A stretch of DNA of 64,000 nucleotides from Microbulbifer sp. TB1203 (GTDB lineage Bacteria > Pseudomonadota > Gammaproteobacteria > Pseudomonadales > Cellvibrionaceae), in NCBI RefSeq assembly GCF_030997045.1, contig NZ_CP116899.1, forward strand, positions 4,178,001-4,242,000. Direction: 5' to 3'. Below, one piece after another: positions 51,747-60,771 of the stretch; position 1 is the first letter of the stretch; each line of letters begins with the position of its first letter. The position numbers and the translations under genes were made by a program. The notes under the pieces are model-generated. The model was not told the DNA's origin. It saw only the letters and a list, made by a program, of their open reading frames with translations, and ran no database searches.

Positions 51747-52079
51747 CTACGCTTGCTTGGGCGATTTTTTATAAAATACCGCCAGCCAAATGGTGGTTCT
51801 ATCCGGGTCCGTCCAGCTGACCCTGTGCTTGATATGGACAGGGATATTAATAAAGTCGCCAGTGTCGAGGCTCTCTTCTCGTCCATCGTCAAACAACAGC
51901 CTCGCCGCGCCCTGCAGGACTATAACCCACTCGCTCTCCTCCTGATCGTACCAGCCGCTTTCGGGGGAAGTGTGACCTTTCGAGACGATGCGCTCGATTC
52001 TTACGTTTTCACTGCTGACGATATCCTCGAAAACTTCCGCGCTGAGGTCTTCGGGCAGTGATGAAAATATATTTTTCAT
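51747..52079 (-). CDS. cupin-domain protein
   Basis: 110 residues, one cupin barrel. SPESGWYDQEESEWVIVLQG and DTGDFINIPVHIKHRVSW are the two cupin motifs, with Glu and His residues placed to bind a metal. Its ATG overlaps the stop of the ABC permease gene (ATGA), so it is the last gene of the transporter operon. The role in that operon is unknown. Confidence 0.88.
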   Translation of the reverse strand: MKNIFSSLPEDLSAEVFEDIVSSENVRIERIVSKGHTSPESGWYDQEESEWVIVLQGAARLLFDDGREESLDTGDFINIPVHIKHRVSWTDPDRTTIWLAVFYKKSPKQA

Positions 52080-53596
52080 GGATTCCTGAATGTTAATGGC
52101 GCCATTTGTATCTGTGATCCATGCGCCGGCCGCAGCTCGGTCTTCAGGAACTGGTGCCTGAGCTTTCTCGATATATAGTCCGCCGAAAGCGTCAATCCGG
52201 CGCTGACGGCAATCAATATCAAAGCGACATCAAAACGCAGAAACTCAAATGCCGAGTCGATATAAAAACCCAGTGTCGGAATCCCCAGTATTCCAAGCAT
52301 GGCGGTCTCCCGGATAATAATCTCCCAGCGGTAAAAACAATAGGCCAGGAAGCGCTGGTACAGGGTGGGAACATAATAGTAGGCGAAACGGCTGAGCGGG
52401 CCGGAAGGGATAACGGCGGGCTCGATTTCGTCGCTGTGTCCGCCCAGCAGGTGCCCGATAATGGCGCCGTTGTGCAGCGTCATCGCGATAATCGCCGGCA
52501 GCATGGATGGCCCCAGTACAATCAGGCCGATAAAGTTCAACAGGTATTCGGGCAAAGATCTCAGGATCAGCAGGAACCCGTCGCCGGTCCTTCTCGCCAT
52601 ACCGGCGACAAAATGCGAAGAGTTCAGGGTGGACCCCAGCAGGGCGAAAATACCGGTCAACACCAGTACGATCTGCGCCAATAGGGCGGTATTCCAGACG
52701 CCGGAGGCGATCTGTTCACCGAGCCACAGCAGCCAACGCAGGGTTTTCTCCAGGGGCCAGTCCTGCCGGATCGGTGCCGGCACACAGTCCCATAGAAACT
52801 GGCCCAGGTTGGCGGCGCTCCACTGCGCGGATAGCGGCCTGGCGATAAAGGCTGCCGGCACCAGAATCCAGAGCCATTTGGCCTTGAACCAGAATCTCAA
52901 TGAGTAGACCAGTGCCAGCAGGGTCAGCAACAGGGCGCTTGCCGAGGAGTAGTCGCCGGTGCGCAGCGCTGTTTCCAGGTGGAATCCCAGGGTGGGTAGG
53001 CCGATAAAACCCAGCACCACGGACGAGCGAATGGCGCATTCCATGCGATAGGCGGTGTAATTGCGCATGGCGTGGAACGCCAGGGGCAGCCTGGTGTAGA
53101 AGAAGTGGCTGATACTCGTGCCCCCGCCCGGCCGCACCGCCCTGGCGGGAGACGGGTCACTCTCCTCCAGCTGCTCGCCATAGACCTTCGCTATAGTCCC
53201 GCCAAAGGGCAGCAGAATAGCGAGCACCCCCGCAAGGGTGGAAATGCCAAAGATTTGTATAAATATCAGCGCCCAGAAAACCTCGTGCACCGAGCGCAGG
53301 CAGGCGGCGAGCACCCGCACCCAGGCCAGATGGTAGAAAATGGAAAAAACAAAACCGAGGCCGGCGGCCAGGATCACGCCCTGCAGCGAGAAGGTCAGGG
53401 TGTAGATGACGGCATCCAGCCACTGATGCCAATCTTCAATCCGGGGCGTTACCAGCCCCTTCGCCATCAGCCACAACTCGTGGCCCGGGCTCCGGGTGCT
53501 GATGTCGATATCCGCAAATGCCAGGCAGACGATCGCGATCGCCGCAAAATAAAAGGTGAGTCTTCTCAGGCTGCGTCTTTGCTGGAGAAAGTGCAT
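52076..53596 (-). CDS. ABC transporter permease, PhnE-like, two-domain
   Basis: 506 residues from ATG 53596, about twice the length of single PhnE. Two homologous permease halves are visible; each ends in an EAA-type loop (RMECAIRSSVVLGFIGLPTLG and RWEIIIRETAMLGILGIPTLG). About 11-12 membrane segments. It forms the inner-membrane channel for an oxyanion-type substrate delivered by the binding protein encoded upstream. The start overlaps the ATPase stop (TGATG). Confidence 0.9.
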   Translation of the reverse strand: MHFLQQRRSLRRLTFYFAAIAIVCLAFADIDISTRSPGHELWLMAKGLVTPRIEDWHQWLDAVIYTLTFSLQGVILAAGLGFVFSIFYHLAWVRVLAACLRSVHEVFWALIFIQIFGISTLAGVLAILLPFGGTIAKVYGEQLEESDPSPARAVRPGGGTSISHFFYTRLPLAFHAMRNYTAYRMECAIRSSVVLGFIGLPTLGFHLETALRTGDYSSASALLLTLLALVYSLRFWFKAKWLWILVPAAFIARPLSAQWSAANLGQFLWDCVPAPIRQDWPLEKTLRWLLWLGEQIASGVWNTALLAQIVLVLTGIFALLGSTLNSSHFVAGMARRTGDGFLLILRSLPEYLLNFIGLIVLGPSMLPAIIAMTLHNGAIIGHLLGGHSDEIEPAVIPSGPLSRFAYYYVPTLYQRFLAYCFYRWEIIIRETAMLGILGIPTLGFYIDSAFEFLRFDVALILIAVSAGLTLSADYISRKLRHQFLKTELRPAHGSQIQMAPLTFRNP

Positions 53597-54276
53597 CACT
53601 GATACAGCTGCCCGATGGAGTCGGCACTGAGCTGATCGACAGGGCAGTCGAGGAATAGCTTCTGATCCTTCAGTCCGATCACCCGGTTGCACACCGTCAA
53701 AGCCAGCTGCGCGTTATGCATGGCGATTACCGACGTGTCGTGGCGGCTCACCAGAAGTTCGAGGATTTCCCTGCCTTGTAGCTTGTCCAGCGCCGATACC
53801 GGCTCGTCGGCCAGCAGGATGGGCTTTTGTTGATAGAGCGCGCGGGCGATGGCGACCCGCTGCTGCTGGCCGCCGGAGAGTTCATCGGCCTTGGTCCAGA
53901 GCAATTCGGAAATGCCGAGCGGTTCCGCCAGAGCGGTGATATTAGCCTTGAAATGGAAGGACGGCAGCAGCAGGTTTGTCAGGTTCACAAAACCCGAATG
54001 GCGATCCAGCGCGCCGGAATAGATATTGTGGAAGACCTTGAGCTGCGGCACCAGGGACGCGTCTTGGGGGCACCAGCTGGCCCGATCGGCCAACTGGTGA
54101 CGGATATGGCGCAGCAGAGTGCTCTTCCCTGCTCCGCTTTTTCCGAGCAACGCGATACGATCCCCTTCCCGGATAGTCAGGTGATCTACAGCCAGGGCCA
54201 GTTTATCCGCTTCGTTCCTGGCGTTACTCGGATAAGTCAGCCGGCAGTCTTTCAGCTCGAGCAGAACGCCCATCAA
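53596..54276 (-). CDS. ABC transporter ATP-binding protein, PhnC-like
   Basis: 226 residues. Walker A ALLGKSGAGKSTLLRHI, signature LSGGQQQRVAIARAL, Walker B PILLADEPVSALD and the switch His in SVIAMHNAQLA are all present. It energises uptake with the fused permease. It overlaps the end of the binding-protein gene (ATGA) and the start of the permease gene, so translation is coupled. Confidence 0.93.
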   Translation of the reverse strand: MMGVLLELKDCRLTYPSNARNEADKLALAVDHLTIREGDRIALLGKSGAGKSTLLRHIRHQLADRASWCPQDASLVPQLKVFHNIYSGALDRHSGFVNLTNLLLPSFHFKANITALAEPLGISELLWTKADELSGGQQQRVAIARALYQQKPILLADEPVSALDKLQGREILELLVSRHDTSVIAMHNAQLALTVCNRVIGLKDQKLFLDCPVDQLSADSIGQLYQ

Positions 54277-55142
54277 AAATTATCGAGCAGGCCGATCGCC
54301 TGGGCGGTTTGTTCTATGGCCCGATAGACATCGTTGTCCGCCGAAACGAATCTGGATCTGGGGAAGCTGTCCAGAATCGCCTTGTCGTCAATGGCCAGCA
54401 GTGCCCGGGTCAACTTTTCTTTGAAGCCAGCCCCGAACTGCTCGTCGATATCACCGCGCACCGTCCACTGGTAATCGGCGTATTCCGGCGTGGTCCAGAT
54501 AACCGATACCTGATCCGCGTCCACATCGCCATTGGCTACGGCCTTCTCCCAGACGGCGTAATTCACCGCACCTACTTCAAAGGCCCCCGACTGCACCAGG
54601 GCAATAGTGCGACTGTGATCGCCACTGAAGCCCACACGGGAGAACACCTCTTCTGGCGCCTCGCCAAAGGCCTCCCGGATATAGAACTCCGGCATCAGCC
54701 GCCCGGACGTGGAGCCCTTGGAACCAAAGGTAAAGGTCCTGCCGGCAATGGCCTGCGGCAGCTCGTCGCCGGCTTCGATACCGGTGCTCTTGTGGGCGAT
54801 AAAATAGCTCTTGAAGAACTGGTCCTCATAACCCTGGGCAATGGCCTCGGAACCCGGAACGGCCCTGCGCGCCTGAACTCCGGACAGCCCGCCAAACCAG
54901 GCCAGCTGAACCTGATTGTTCCTGAATGCGGTGATGGCCGCGGGGTAGCTCTTGACCGGAATGTACTCAACGTCCACTTCCAGTTGTTCGGAGAGGTAGT
55001 CGGCAACCTGCGCAAAGCGCCGCACCAGCTCGGCTTCGTTCTGGTCGGGGATGGCGGTAAGGGTAAATTGCGGGCGCTGGGTATCCGCGGCATAGCCGCT
55101 TATGGACACCAACAGGGCCAGTAATGCGGTTAAATAGCGCAT
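54273..55142 (-). CDS. periplasmic substrate-binding protein, PhnD-like (putative selenate family)
   Basis: 289 residues with signal peptide 1-19. TLTAIPDQNEAELVRRFAQV, YIPVKSYPAAITAFRNNQV and QLAWFGGLSGVQARRAVPGS fit the branch of phosphonate/phosphite-binding-type proteins annotated as putative selenate ABC transporter periplasmic proteins (remembered as TIGR04553). It begins the operon binding protein-ATPase-permease-cupin. The actual ligand (selenium oxyanion, phosphite or phosphonate) cannot be settled from sequence; no selenium-use gene is in the window. Confidence 0.85.
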   Translation of the reverse strand: MRYLTALLALLVSISGYAADTQRPQFTLTAIPDQNEAELVRRFAQVADYLSEQLEVDVEYIPVKSYPAAITAFRNNQVQLAWFGGLSGVQARRAVPGSEAIAQGYEDQFFKSYFIAHKSTGIEAGDELPQAIAGRTFTFGSKGSTSGRLMPEFYIREAFGEAPEEVFSRVGFSGDHSRTIALVQSGAFEVGAVNYAVWEKAVANGDVDADQVSVIWTTPEYADYQWTVRGDIDEQFGAGFKEKLTRALLAIDDKAILDSFPRSRFVSADNDVYRAIEQTAQAIGLLDNF

Positions 55143-55350
55143 CGGTAGGGGCCTTATGGTGGGAGGTAGAGTGAGCGGGACTTTTTAGCGCAAGTGCCCG
55201 TATTTTACAAACATATAGGACTGCTTTGGGGCAGGGGCCCTTCTTCATCCCGAAAATGGTCGGTATGCCATCCGCGGCGATTCAGATTGACGATGCTGCC
55301 ACAGCACCCTAATATCTAACAAGCCCTATCCCGGAGAGAGGTTGTTAGGC

Positions 55351-55917
55351 ATGGCTTCAAACACAGCTCCCCTGCGAGATGCGGGGATAAACCCGGAAGA
55401 TCTGCTGGAGTGCGCCGCTGAGTTCATCCACGCCCAGCACTGGGACCAGTCTGCCCAGTTGGCGGAGTTGTCCGCTGATGAGGTAGAGCTGCTGAGCCGC
55501 CACGGCGCCAGGGTGGTGGCAGATCCCGCGGCCAGGCGACGGCTGGTTTTGCGCATGAGCGCCGAATACGGTGTCATTTGCGCGGACGCCCTGAGCCAGC
55601 AACAGGCGGCGGATTACCTCGGTGTTTCCCAGAGCCGGGTGCGGCAGCGGTTGCTTGAGGGCAGCCTGTTTGCGATCCAGCATCTGGGGGAGAGGCTTCT
55701 GCCGCGCTTTCAGTTCGAGGGTGGCCAGTCACTGCCGCATCTGGCACCGATACTGCGCACCCTGGGCGCGGAGGCGCACCCGTTGCGGGTATTTCGCTTT
55801 TTCGGTATGCCCAACGCGGACTTGCAGGACGCGGATGGCAATCCCATGTCCGTGCGGGACTGGCTGATTAGCGGCGGCAGCCTGGAGCCGGTGTTGAAGC
55901 TGGCCGAGGATGCCTGA
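55351..55917 (+). CDS. antitoxin, Xre/MbcA/ParS-type
   Basis: 188 residues from ATG 55351 with GGAGAGAGG upstream. A central helix-turn-helix (LSQQQAADYLGVSQSRVRQR) is followed by a C-terminal toxin-binding region (PMSVRDWLISGGSLEPVLKL), the usual end of RES-partner antitoxins. Longer than typical (about 140-160) owing to an N-terminal helical extension. Overlaps the RES gene (TGATG). It should neutralise the toxin and repress the operon. Confidence 0.82.
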   Translation: MASNTAPLRDAGINPEDLLECAAEFIHAQHWDQSAQLAELSADEVELLSRHGARVVADPAARRRLVLRMSAEYGVICADALSQQQAADYLGVSQSRVRQRLLEGSLFAIQHLGERLLPRFQFEGGQSLPHLAPILRTLGAEAHPLRVFRFFGMPNADLQDADGNPMSVRDWLISGGSLEPVLKLAEDA

Positions 55918-56573
55918 TGCCGAAATTTCCCGAGCCCCCCGGCGCCGACCGCCTGGAGGCAATTTCTCCGGCCCTTCGGCACCTGCCGGCGGGTGAGCTC
56001 GTGTGGCGGGTGCATTTTCTCGGTGGGGAGCACCCCTGTAGCTGGCGTCAGTGGCGCGATTTCGGGCCGACGAGCAGCCGCTTCGACCACCAGCTCCCTG
56101 ATGTGAAAGGGCTTCCTCAAGCGCAGAACCGCAAGATTCTCTACGGCGCAATCGGTGCCGGCGCTGTTCCCACCTGCCTCGCCGAGATATTCCAGAATAC
56201 CCGCTTTATAGACAGAACCAATAAGCGCCCCTGCCTTTCCGCCTTTGCTCTAACGCGAGAGCTGGAACTGCTGGACCTCACTGGCCCCTGGCCTACCCGT
56301 GCGGGCTGTTCCATGGCAATCAACAGCGGCCCGCGGGCGAGGGCGCGGCGCTGGGCGCAGCAGTTCTACCAAGCCTATTCCCGGCTCGACGGTATCCTCT
56401 ATCCATCGAGCATGTACGCCAACAGTCCCGCAGTGGCGTTTTTCGAACGCGCCGAGAACTGCGCGCCCGCCAAACCGAGCTTCCACCGAATGCTGGCGGA
56501 CCCGGCCCTGGAAGATGCGCTGGTCAATATCGCATCCGATATTGGCTATGGGCTCTCCGGCCCCGGTGTTTGA
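55917..56573 (+). CDS. RES-domain toxin (NAD-degrading type)
   Basis: 218 residues. LVWRVHFLGGEHPCSW contains the conserved Arg of the RES domain, followed by KILYGAIGAGAVPTCLAEIF with the catalytic Glu region and DGILYPSSMY with the Ser/Tyr segment. RES toxins consume NAD+ by phosphorolysis or hydrolysis, as shown for MbcT and relatives. Immediately downstream of and coupled to its antitoxin. Slightly longer than usual, apparently complete. Confidence 0.85.
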   Translation: MPKFPEPPGADRLEAISPALRHLPAGELVWRVHFLGGEHPCSWRQWRDFGPTSSRFDHQLPDVKGLPQAQNRKILYGAIGAGAVPTCLAEIFQNTRFIDRTNKRPCLSAFALTRELELLDLTGPWPTRAGCSMAINSGPRARARRWAQQFYQAYSRLDGILYPSSMYANSPAVAFFERAENCAPAKPSFHRMLADPALEDALVNIASDIGYGLSGPGV

Positions 56574-56607
56574 GTCGGTCTCATCGCGGCAGCCGCGCCC
56601 GCTTTCG

Positions 56608-57306
56608 TCAGTCCCCACCGCCTCCGCAACTGCTACAGCTGCTACAACTGCTGCAATCACTGTAGTCCCCGTATCCGCCTCCGCTCGCGGCGCCGGAACC
56701 GCCCCGCCGCTTTTTGGCTCTTCCCTTCCGCTTGCCTGTACTGGAGCGCATGCCGCTGATGAACACAAACAGAACGATTAGGGCGACGAAGAACGAGAAG
56801 ATCGCCGGCCCGTCGAAATCGGAGAGGGTCGAACAGGCCGCGAGCAGCGTGGTGGCGCCGATCACCGGGAGCCAGAGTTTCCTGTTTCTGGTTTTCTGCG
56901 CGTACACGCCCGGCTCAGGCCAGAAGTCATGGGCGGGCTCCGCGCCGAAGGTGGTGCGGTAGAGGTCCAGCGTGTTCAAATAACCGCTGAGATCGCGGGA
57001 CTTGGATTCAGCATCTGCCTGGGATGGATTGTGGTGAATATCCTTGCCGATTGTGTCCCGGCACAAGTCGTGCCAGTAGGATTTGGTGAAGGTGAGGTGC
57101 ATATGCCAGACGTTATCGACGATTCTGGAGGGCACCACCCGTTTACCGGAAGTGGCAGCCAGACAGATAAAGCGCTTATATTCGATCAGTGCCCTTTCGC
57201 AAAAGGTTTCTGACCAGCCGTACAAGTCCGACATTTTTTTGAAAAAAAGCTGCCGCTCGGCATTGGTTGAAAACTTAAAATTCAAAATTTTTGTTTTTCT
57301 ATCCAT
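56608..57306 (-). CDS. glycine-rich-domain protein with membrane tail
   Basis: 232 residues from ATG 57306. Residues 10-140 include VPSRIVDNVWHMHLTFTKSY and GKDIHHNPSQA, the pattern of the GRDP/DUF1399 glycine-rich-domain family. Two hydrophobic segments (about 145-162 and 170-188) are followed by a basic stretch and a tail of repeated Ser-Ser-Cys and Gly (YSDCSSCSSCSSCGGGGD). Proteins of this build occur in many bacteria; function unknown. Its start is 3 bases after the FMN reductase stop, so both are probably in one transcript. Confidence 0.8.
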   Translation of the reverse strand: MDRKTKILNFKFSTNAERQLFFKKMSDLYGWSETFCERALIEYKRFICLAATSGKRVVPSRIVDNVWHMHLTFTKSYWHDLCRDTIGKDIHHNPSQADAESKSRDLSGYLNTLDLYRTTFGAEPAHDFWPEPGVYAQKTRNRKLWLPVIGATTLLAACSTLSDFDGPAIFSFFVALIVLFVFISGMRSSTGKRKGRAKKRRGGSGAASGGGYGDYSDCSSCSSCSSCGGGGD

Positions 57307-57308
57307 AA

Positions 57309-57884
57309 TTAAGTGCCATTCATGCAACAGTTAAATTTTTGTGACCAGATTTCCGAGGAGAATGCATTCAATCCCTTGTACAGGGCTTCAGATATGTTCG
57401 GTTCTGCAAGGATTCCCTTCGTATCCAGGTCACTGCCCAAAAGTGGAATGGATACAAATGACCTATCCACTAGGATGCCAGACATGGTTGAGAGAACTTC
57501 TCTCAAAGCAGCCAGGGCGTGGTGTGCCCGCGGCGATGTATTTATAAGCATAATCGGTTTGAACGGAAATTCCGACCCGCTCACAAGCCAGTCAAGTGCA
57601 TTCTTCAGAGGGCCACTGATTCCGTGCGCGTATTCCGGGCTGGCGATGATCAAACCATCGGATTTCCTGAGATTGGACTTCAGCTCGTTTACTGCTGCTA
57701 TGTTCTCGTCCTCCAGGTCCGGGTTGTATAAGGGAAGTCCATCTATACTTCCCAATTTAACTTCTATCTGTTGCGGTGCCAGTACCTGCAGTGCTTGAAG
57801 GGCTGCGGTGTTGTAGGATTCTCTGCGCAGACTTCCCGACAAAGCCAGAAAGCTCAATTCTTTCATTTGATTTTTCACTTTCAT
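57309..57884 (-). CDS. NADPH-dependent FMN reductase
   Basis: 191 residues from ATG 57884; ATG 57866 is an alternative. LALSGSLRRESYNTAALQAL is the flavin phosphate loop and IASPEYAHGISGPLKNALDW the signature of the NADPH-dependent FMN reductase (ChrR/ArsH-like) family. It reduces flavin or quinone-like substrates in the cytoplasm. AT-richer than the core genes. Confidence 0.92.
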   Translation of the reverse strand: MKVKNQMKELSFLALSGSLRRESYNTAALQALQVLAPQQIEVKLGSIDGLPLYNPDLEDENIAAVNELKSNLRKSDGLIIASPEYAHGISGPLKNALDWLVSGSEFPFKPIMLINTSPRAHHALAALREVLSTMSGILVDRSFVSIPLLGSDLDTKGILAEPNISEALYKGLNAFSSEIWSQKFNCCMNGT

Positions 57885-58252
57885 ATAAGGAAGTCTATCT
57901 AGATTTTTATCCTTATTATGCTTTCCCAAAATTCCAGATGAGCATCTCCGATATAGTTTTTTATTTCTTTTAGCACGATCATCATATCATTGTCTGACAG
58001 GTTTCTGTCAGATTCATCCTCCAGTTTTGACAGGGATTTCAGGAATCCCTCATAAGTGTCTGAAATGCATGTTTCCTGCCATTCGCCCATGCCATGCATG
58101 GCGGTGAAAACGGGAATGTCTCTATCATTGAGGTCTACAAAGATAGGATCTCCACATAATGTATCGCGTCCAATCACATACCAGCTCTCCTGCCAGTCAC
58201 CTTCTTCGAATCCGAATAAGAGTTCTCCATCTATAGATATGGAATATCCTAA

Positions 58253-59422
58253 GGAACCTCTGAATAAGTTCCATCGAGATCGGGTAAAATAGCATTGAGC
58301 CAACGAAAGTAGCACAAACCATGCATCAAGTCAGCTTTGCCGAAGCCGAATACCGCAACAAGCGCCGCAAGACCCGCCGCGAGAAATTCCTCGAACAGAT
58401 GGAATCCTTGGTTCCGTGGGAACGCCTGGAAGCGAAGATCGAACCCTCCTATCCGAAGGCCGGGCGCGGTCGCCAACCGTACCGACTGCGGATCATGCTT
58501 CGAATCCATTGCATGCAGCTGTTCTACAACCTCAGTGATCCGGCGATGGAGGACTCGCTCTATGAGATTGAATCCATGCGCCATTTTGCTGGCTTGACAC
58601 TGACAGACCGGATTCCCGATGAAACCACAATCCTCAACTTTCGCCACCTGCTTGAAGAGCACCAGCTCGGTCGCCAACTGTTTGAGGAGATCAAAGGCCA
58701 CCTCAATGATCACGGTATGTTGCTGAGAGAAGGCAGTATCGTGGATGCCACCATTATCTCCGCGCCGAGTTCCACCAAGAATCGAGAGAAGGCCCGTGAT
58801 CCAGAGATGCACCAGACCAAGAAAGGCAACCAGTGGCATTTTGGCATGAAGATGCATATTGGTGTCGATGAGGTACTGGGGATCATTCACAGTGTGGACA
58901 CGACCGCCGCCAATGCACATGACATCACCGCGACTGAGCGGGTTCTCCATGGAGACGAAAAGAGGGTTTGGGGTGATGCGGGCTACACTGGTGTGGGGAG
59001 TCGGGAAGAGTTCAAAGGCCGGGAAGTGGAATGGAATATAGCGATGAAGCCCAGTAAGCAGAAAACGCTTCCCGGGCAAGATGCCGCTCGGCAAGTAGAA
59101 AAGATCAAGGCTCAGATCCGGGCGAAAGTGGAGCATCCCTTCCGCTATATAAAGCGCGTGTTTGGTTACGACAAGGTGCGCTACCGGGGACTGGCGAAGA
59201 ATACCGAACGCCTGTGCCTGCTGGCAGGCTTCACCAACCTGTTAATTGGAAAGAAATACCTGCCTGCCTAGGGGCAGTGCGCCTGAAATCCGCGGATAGC
59301 GGGTTTTAGGCAAGAGAAATGGAGGGGAGTGCGTGAAAATTTCGGGAGTTTGATCGCAAAGCGATCAATTTTTGAAGCGTCAAATCTCTTCCTCGAAAAA
59401 TGGCGAGTTAATCAGAGGCTCC
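58253..59422 (+). mobile_element. IS5-group insertion sequence
   Basis: 1170 bp. Imperfect terminal inverted repeats: GGAACCTCTGAATAA at the left, complement of GGAGCCTCTGATTAA at the right. Flanked by CTAA direct repeats (58249-58252, 59423-59426), matching the YTAR target rule of the IS5 group. Carries one intact transposase. Inserted in the SUKH-like gene. The intact ends, target duplication and reading frame point to a recent insertion. Confidence 0.93.
58321..59271 (+). CDS. IS5 family transposase
   Basis: 316 residues. The N-terminal YRLRIMLRIHCMQLFYNLSD and the DDE region (SIVDATIISAPSSTKN, VWGDAGYTGVGSREE, VEHPFRYIKRVFGYDKVRYR) are typical of IS5-group transposases. Start at ATG 58321. 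Complete at family length, so the element is probably active. Confidence 0.93.
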   Translation: MHQVSFAEAEYRNKRRKTRREKFLEQMESLVPWERLEAKIEPSYPKAGRGRQPYRLRIMLRIHCMQLFYNLSDPAMEDSLYEIESMRHFAGLTLTDRIPDETTILNFRHLLEEHQLGRQLFEEIKGHLNDHGMLLREGSIVDATIISAPSSTKNREKARDPEMHQTKKGNQWHFGMKMHIGVDEVLGIIHSVDTTAANAHDITATERVLHGDEKRVWGDAGYTGVGSREEFKGREVEWNIAMKPSKQKTLPGQDAARQVEKIKAQIRAKVEHPFRYIKRVFGYDKVRYRGLAKNTERLCLLAGFTNLLIGKKYLPA

Positions 59423-59584
59423 CTAATTGTTCATCTTTTGATTGAGAGTTTGAGTAAGTGATAATCCCGTTGAGGCCAATGGAAACTTCTTTTTCAGTTA
59501 ATTTTGGCAATTCAAATTCCATATCTATCTCCAAGACCTGATTCCGTTTAATCTTTTCCTAAGGTCGGATTAGGTTGTCCTGAT

Positions 59585-60505
59585 TTATTCTCTGATCACT
59601 ATGGCCTTTAAAAACAATCGCACAGCCGGATGCTCCGCCGCACTCCGCTTAAACGTCGCCGCATTCTGAATCTGATATCGGAACCGCTCCGGGTGCAACG
59701 CCACCAACTCGCCCGTTTGCACATACCGCTCCGCCAGATACTCCGGCAGAAAGCCCACAAACTTTCCAGACAATATCATCGCCAGCCGCGAGGCCATATG
59801 GTTGGCGGTGGATTTGTGGGGGAATAATCGGTACAGGTGTGCCGCTCCGGAGAGGACCGCGTGGCTGGGGGCGGCGAGTTCCTGTTGGGTTAGTAGTTCT
59901 TCACTTACGCCCTTCGCCCCTGCCAGTGGGTGCTGGCCGCCGCAATAGAGCAGGGACTGGTGGTGGAACAGGGGCTGGTAGTCGAGGCCGGGGCGGTGGG
60001 AGTGGAGGGGGTTGATGCCTACGTCGGCGCGGCCGGCGAGGATTTCCAGTTCCAGTTCCTGGGGGGCTGCGAGTTGGAGGTCCAGTTGCAATTGCGGCGC
60101 CTGGTCGCGGATGCGGGCGATGGTGGCGGGGAGGTCCAGTTGGGGGATTTCCAGTACGTCGTCCGGCAGTACGATGCGCAGGCTGCCGGTAAGCTGGGAC
60201 TGAATGGCGTTGACCTGGCTCTTGAAGTTATCCAGGTGGCCGTCCAGTTCGTTGATGGCCTGGAAGAGTGCCTCGCCTTCTTGAGTGAGCTTGAAGTCGG
60301 CGCGGCCGCGGGAACGGAGGCACAGTTGCATGCCCAGGCGGACCTCCAGGTCGGAGAGGTGCACGCTGATGGTGGAGCGGCTGATATTCAGGGCCACTTC
60401 CGCCGGGGCCAGGCCGCCGGCGCGGACCACTTCGCGGAAGACGCGCAGGAGGCGGAGGTCCATGTCGGTCAGGCGGCCGGTTAGGGCGGATTTTGGTTTG
60501 CTCAT
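59585..60505 (-). CDS. LysR family transcriptional regulator
   Basis: 306 residues from ATG 60505; the frame is open 48 codons further, into repeat-derived sequence. Winged helix at about 15-75 (DLRLLRVFREVVRAGGLAPA, LNISRSTISVHLSDLEVRLG) and effector-binding domain after. It diverges from the semialdehyde dehydrogenase and aminotransferase genes, so it probably regulates them in response to an amino-acid-derived ligand. Confidence 0.92.
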   Translation of the reverse strand: MSKPKSALTGRLTDMDLRLLRVFREVVRAGGLAPAEVALNISRSTISVHLSDLEVRLGMQLCLRSRGRADFKLTQEGEALFQAINELDGHLDNFKSQVNAIQSQLTGSLRIVLPDDVLEIPQLDLPATIARIRDQAPQLQLDLQLAAPQELELEILAGRADVGINPLHSHRPGLDYQPLFHHQSLLYCGGQHPLAGAKGVSEELLTQQELAAPSHAVLSGAAHLYRLFPHKSTANHMASRLAMILSGKFVGFLPEYLAERYVQTGELVALHPERFRYQIQNAATFKRSAAEHPAVRLFLKAIVIRE

Positions 60506-60771
60506 GGAGTTCGGAGCCCGTTGATTTGGGTTGGCCGGTGGCCGTAAAGGCGGGCCTGTGGCCGCTGGCGGAGCTGGAGCTCCGCGGTCCCGGGGTCGCG
60601 GCCATGGGCGGATGGCCGCCCCGCCGCTCCTACAAAGGGATTCGCCCAAGGTTAGGGGAAAGTTTGATAGAGGTAAATTTTAGTTGGAGAGATACTACTA
60701 TTCACCGTCGTCGACGGAGGCCAGAATCGCCGCAACAGCTGTTTAGACCCATAATTGCAAGGAGATTTGCG

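Larger units (their letters stand above)
57899..59522 (-). pseudogene. SMI1/KNR4 (SUKH)-like gene split by IS5 element
   Basis: The 3' part (57899-58252) and 5' part (59423-59522, ATG at 59522 with GGAG six bases upstream) rejoin in frame when the IS and one CTAA copy are removed, giving an intact protein of about 150 residues. It starts MEFELPKLTEKEVS. SWYVIGRDTLCGDPIFVDL and MGEWQETCISDTYEGFLKSL match the SUKH/SMI1 superfamily, in which many members are immunity proteins to polymorphic toxins. The partner toxin is not in the window. The insertion presumably inactivates the gene. Confidence 0.85.
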
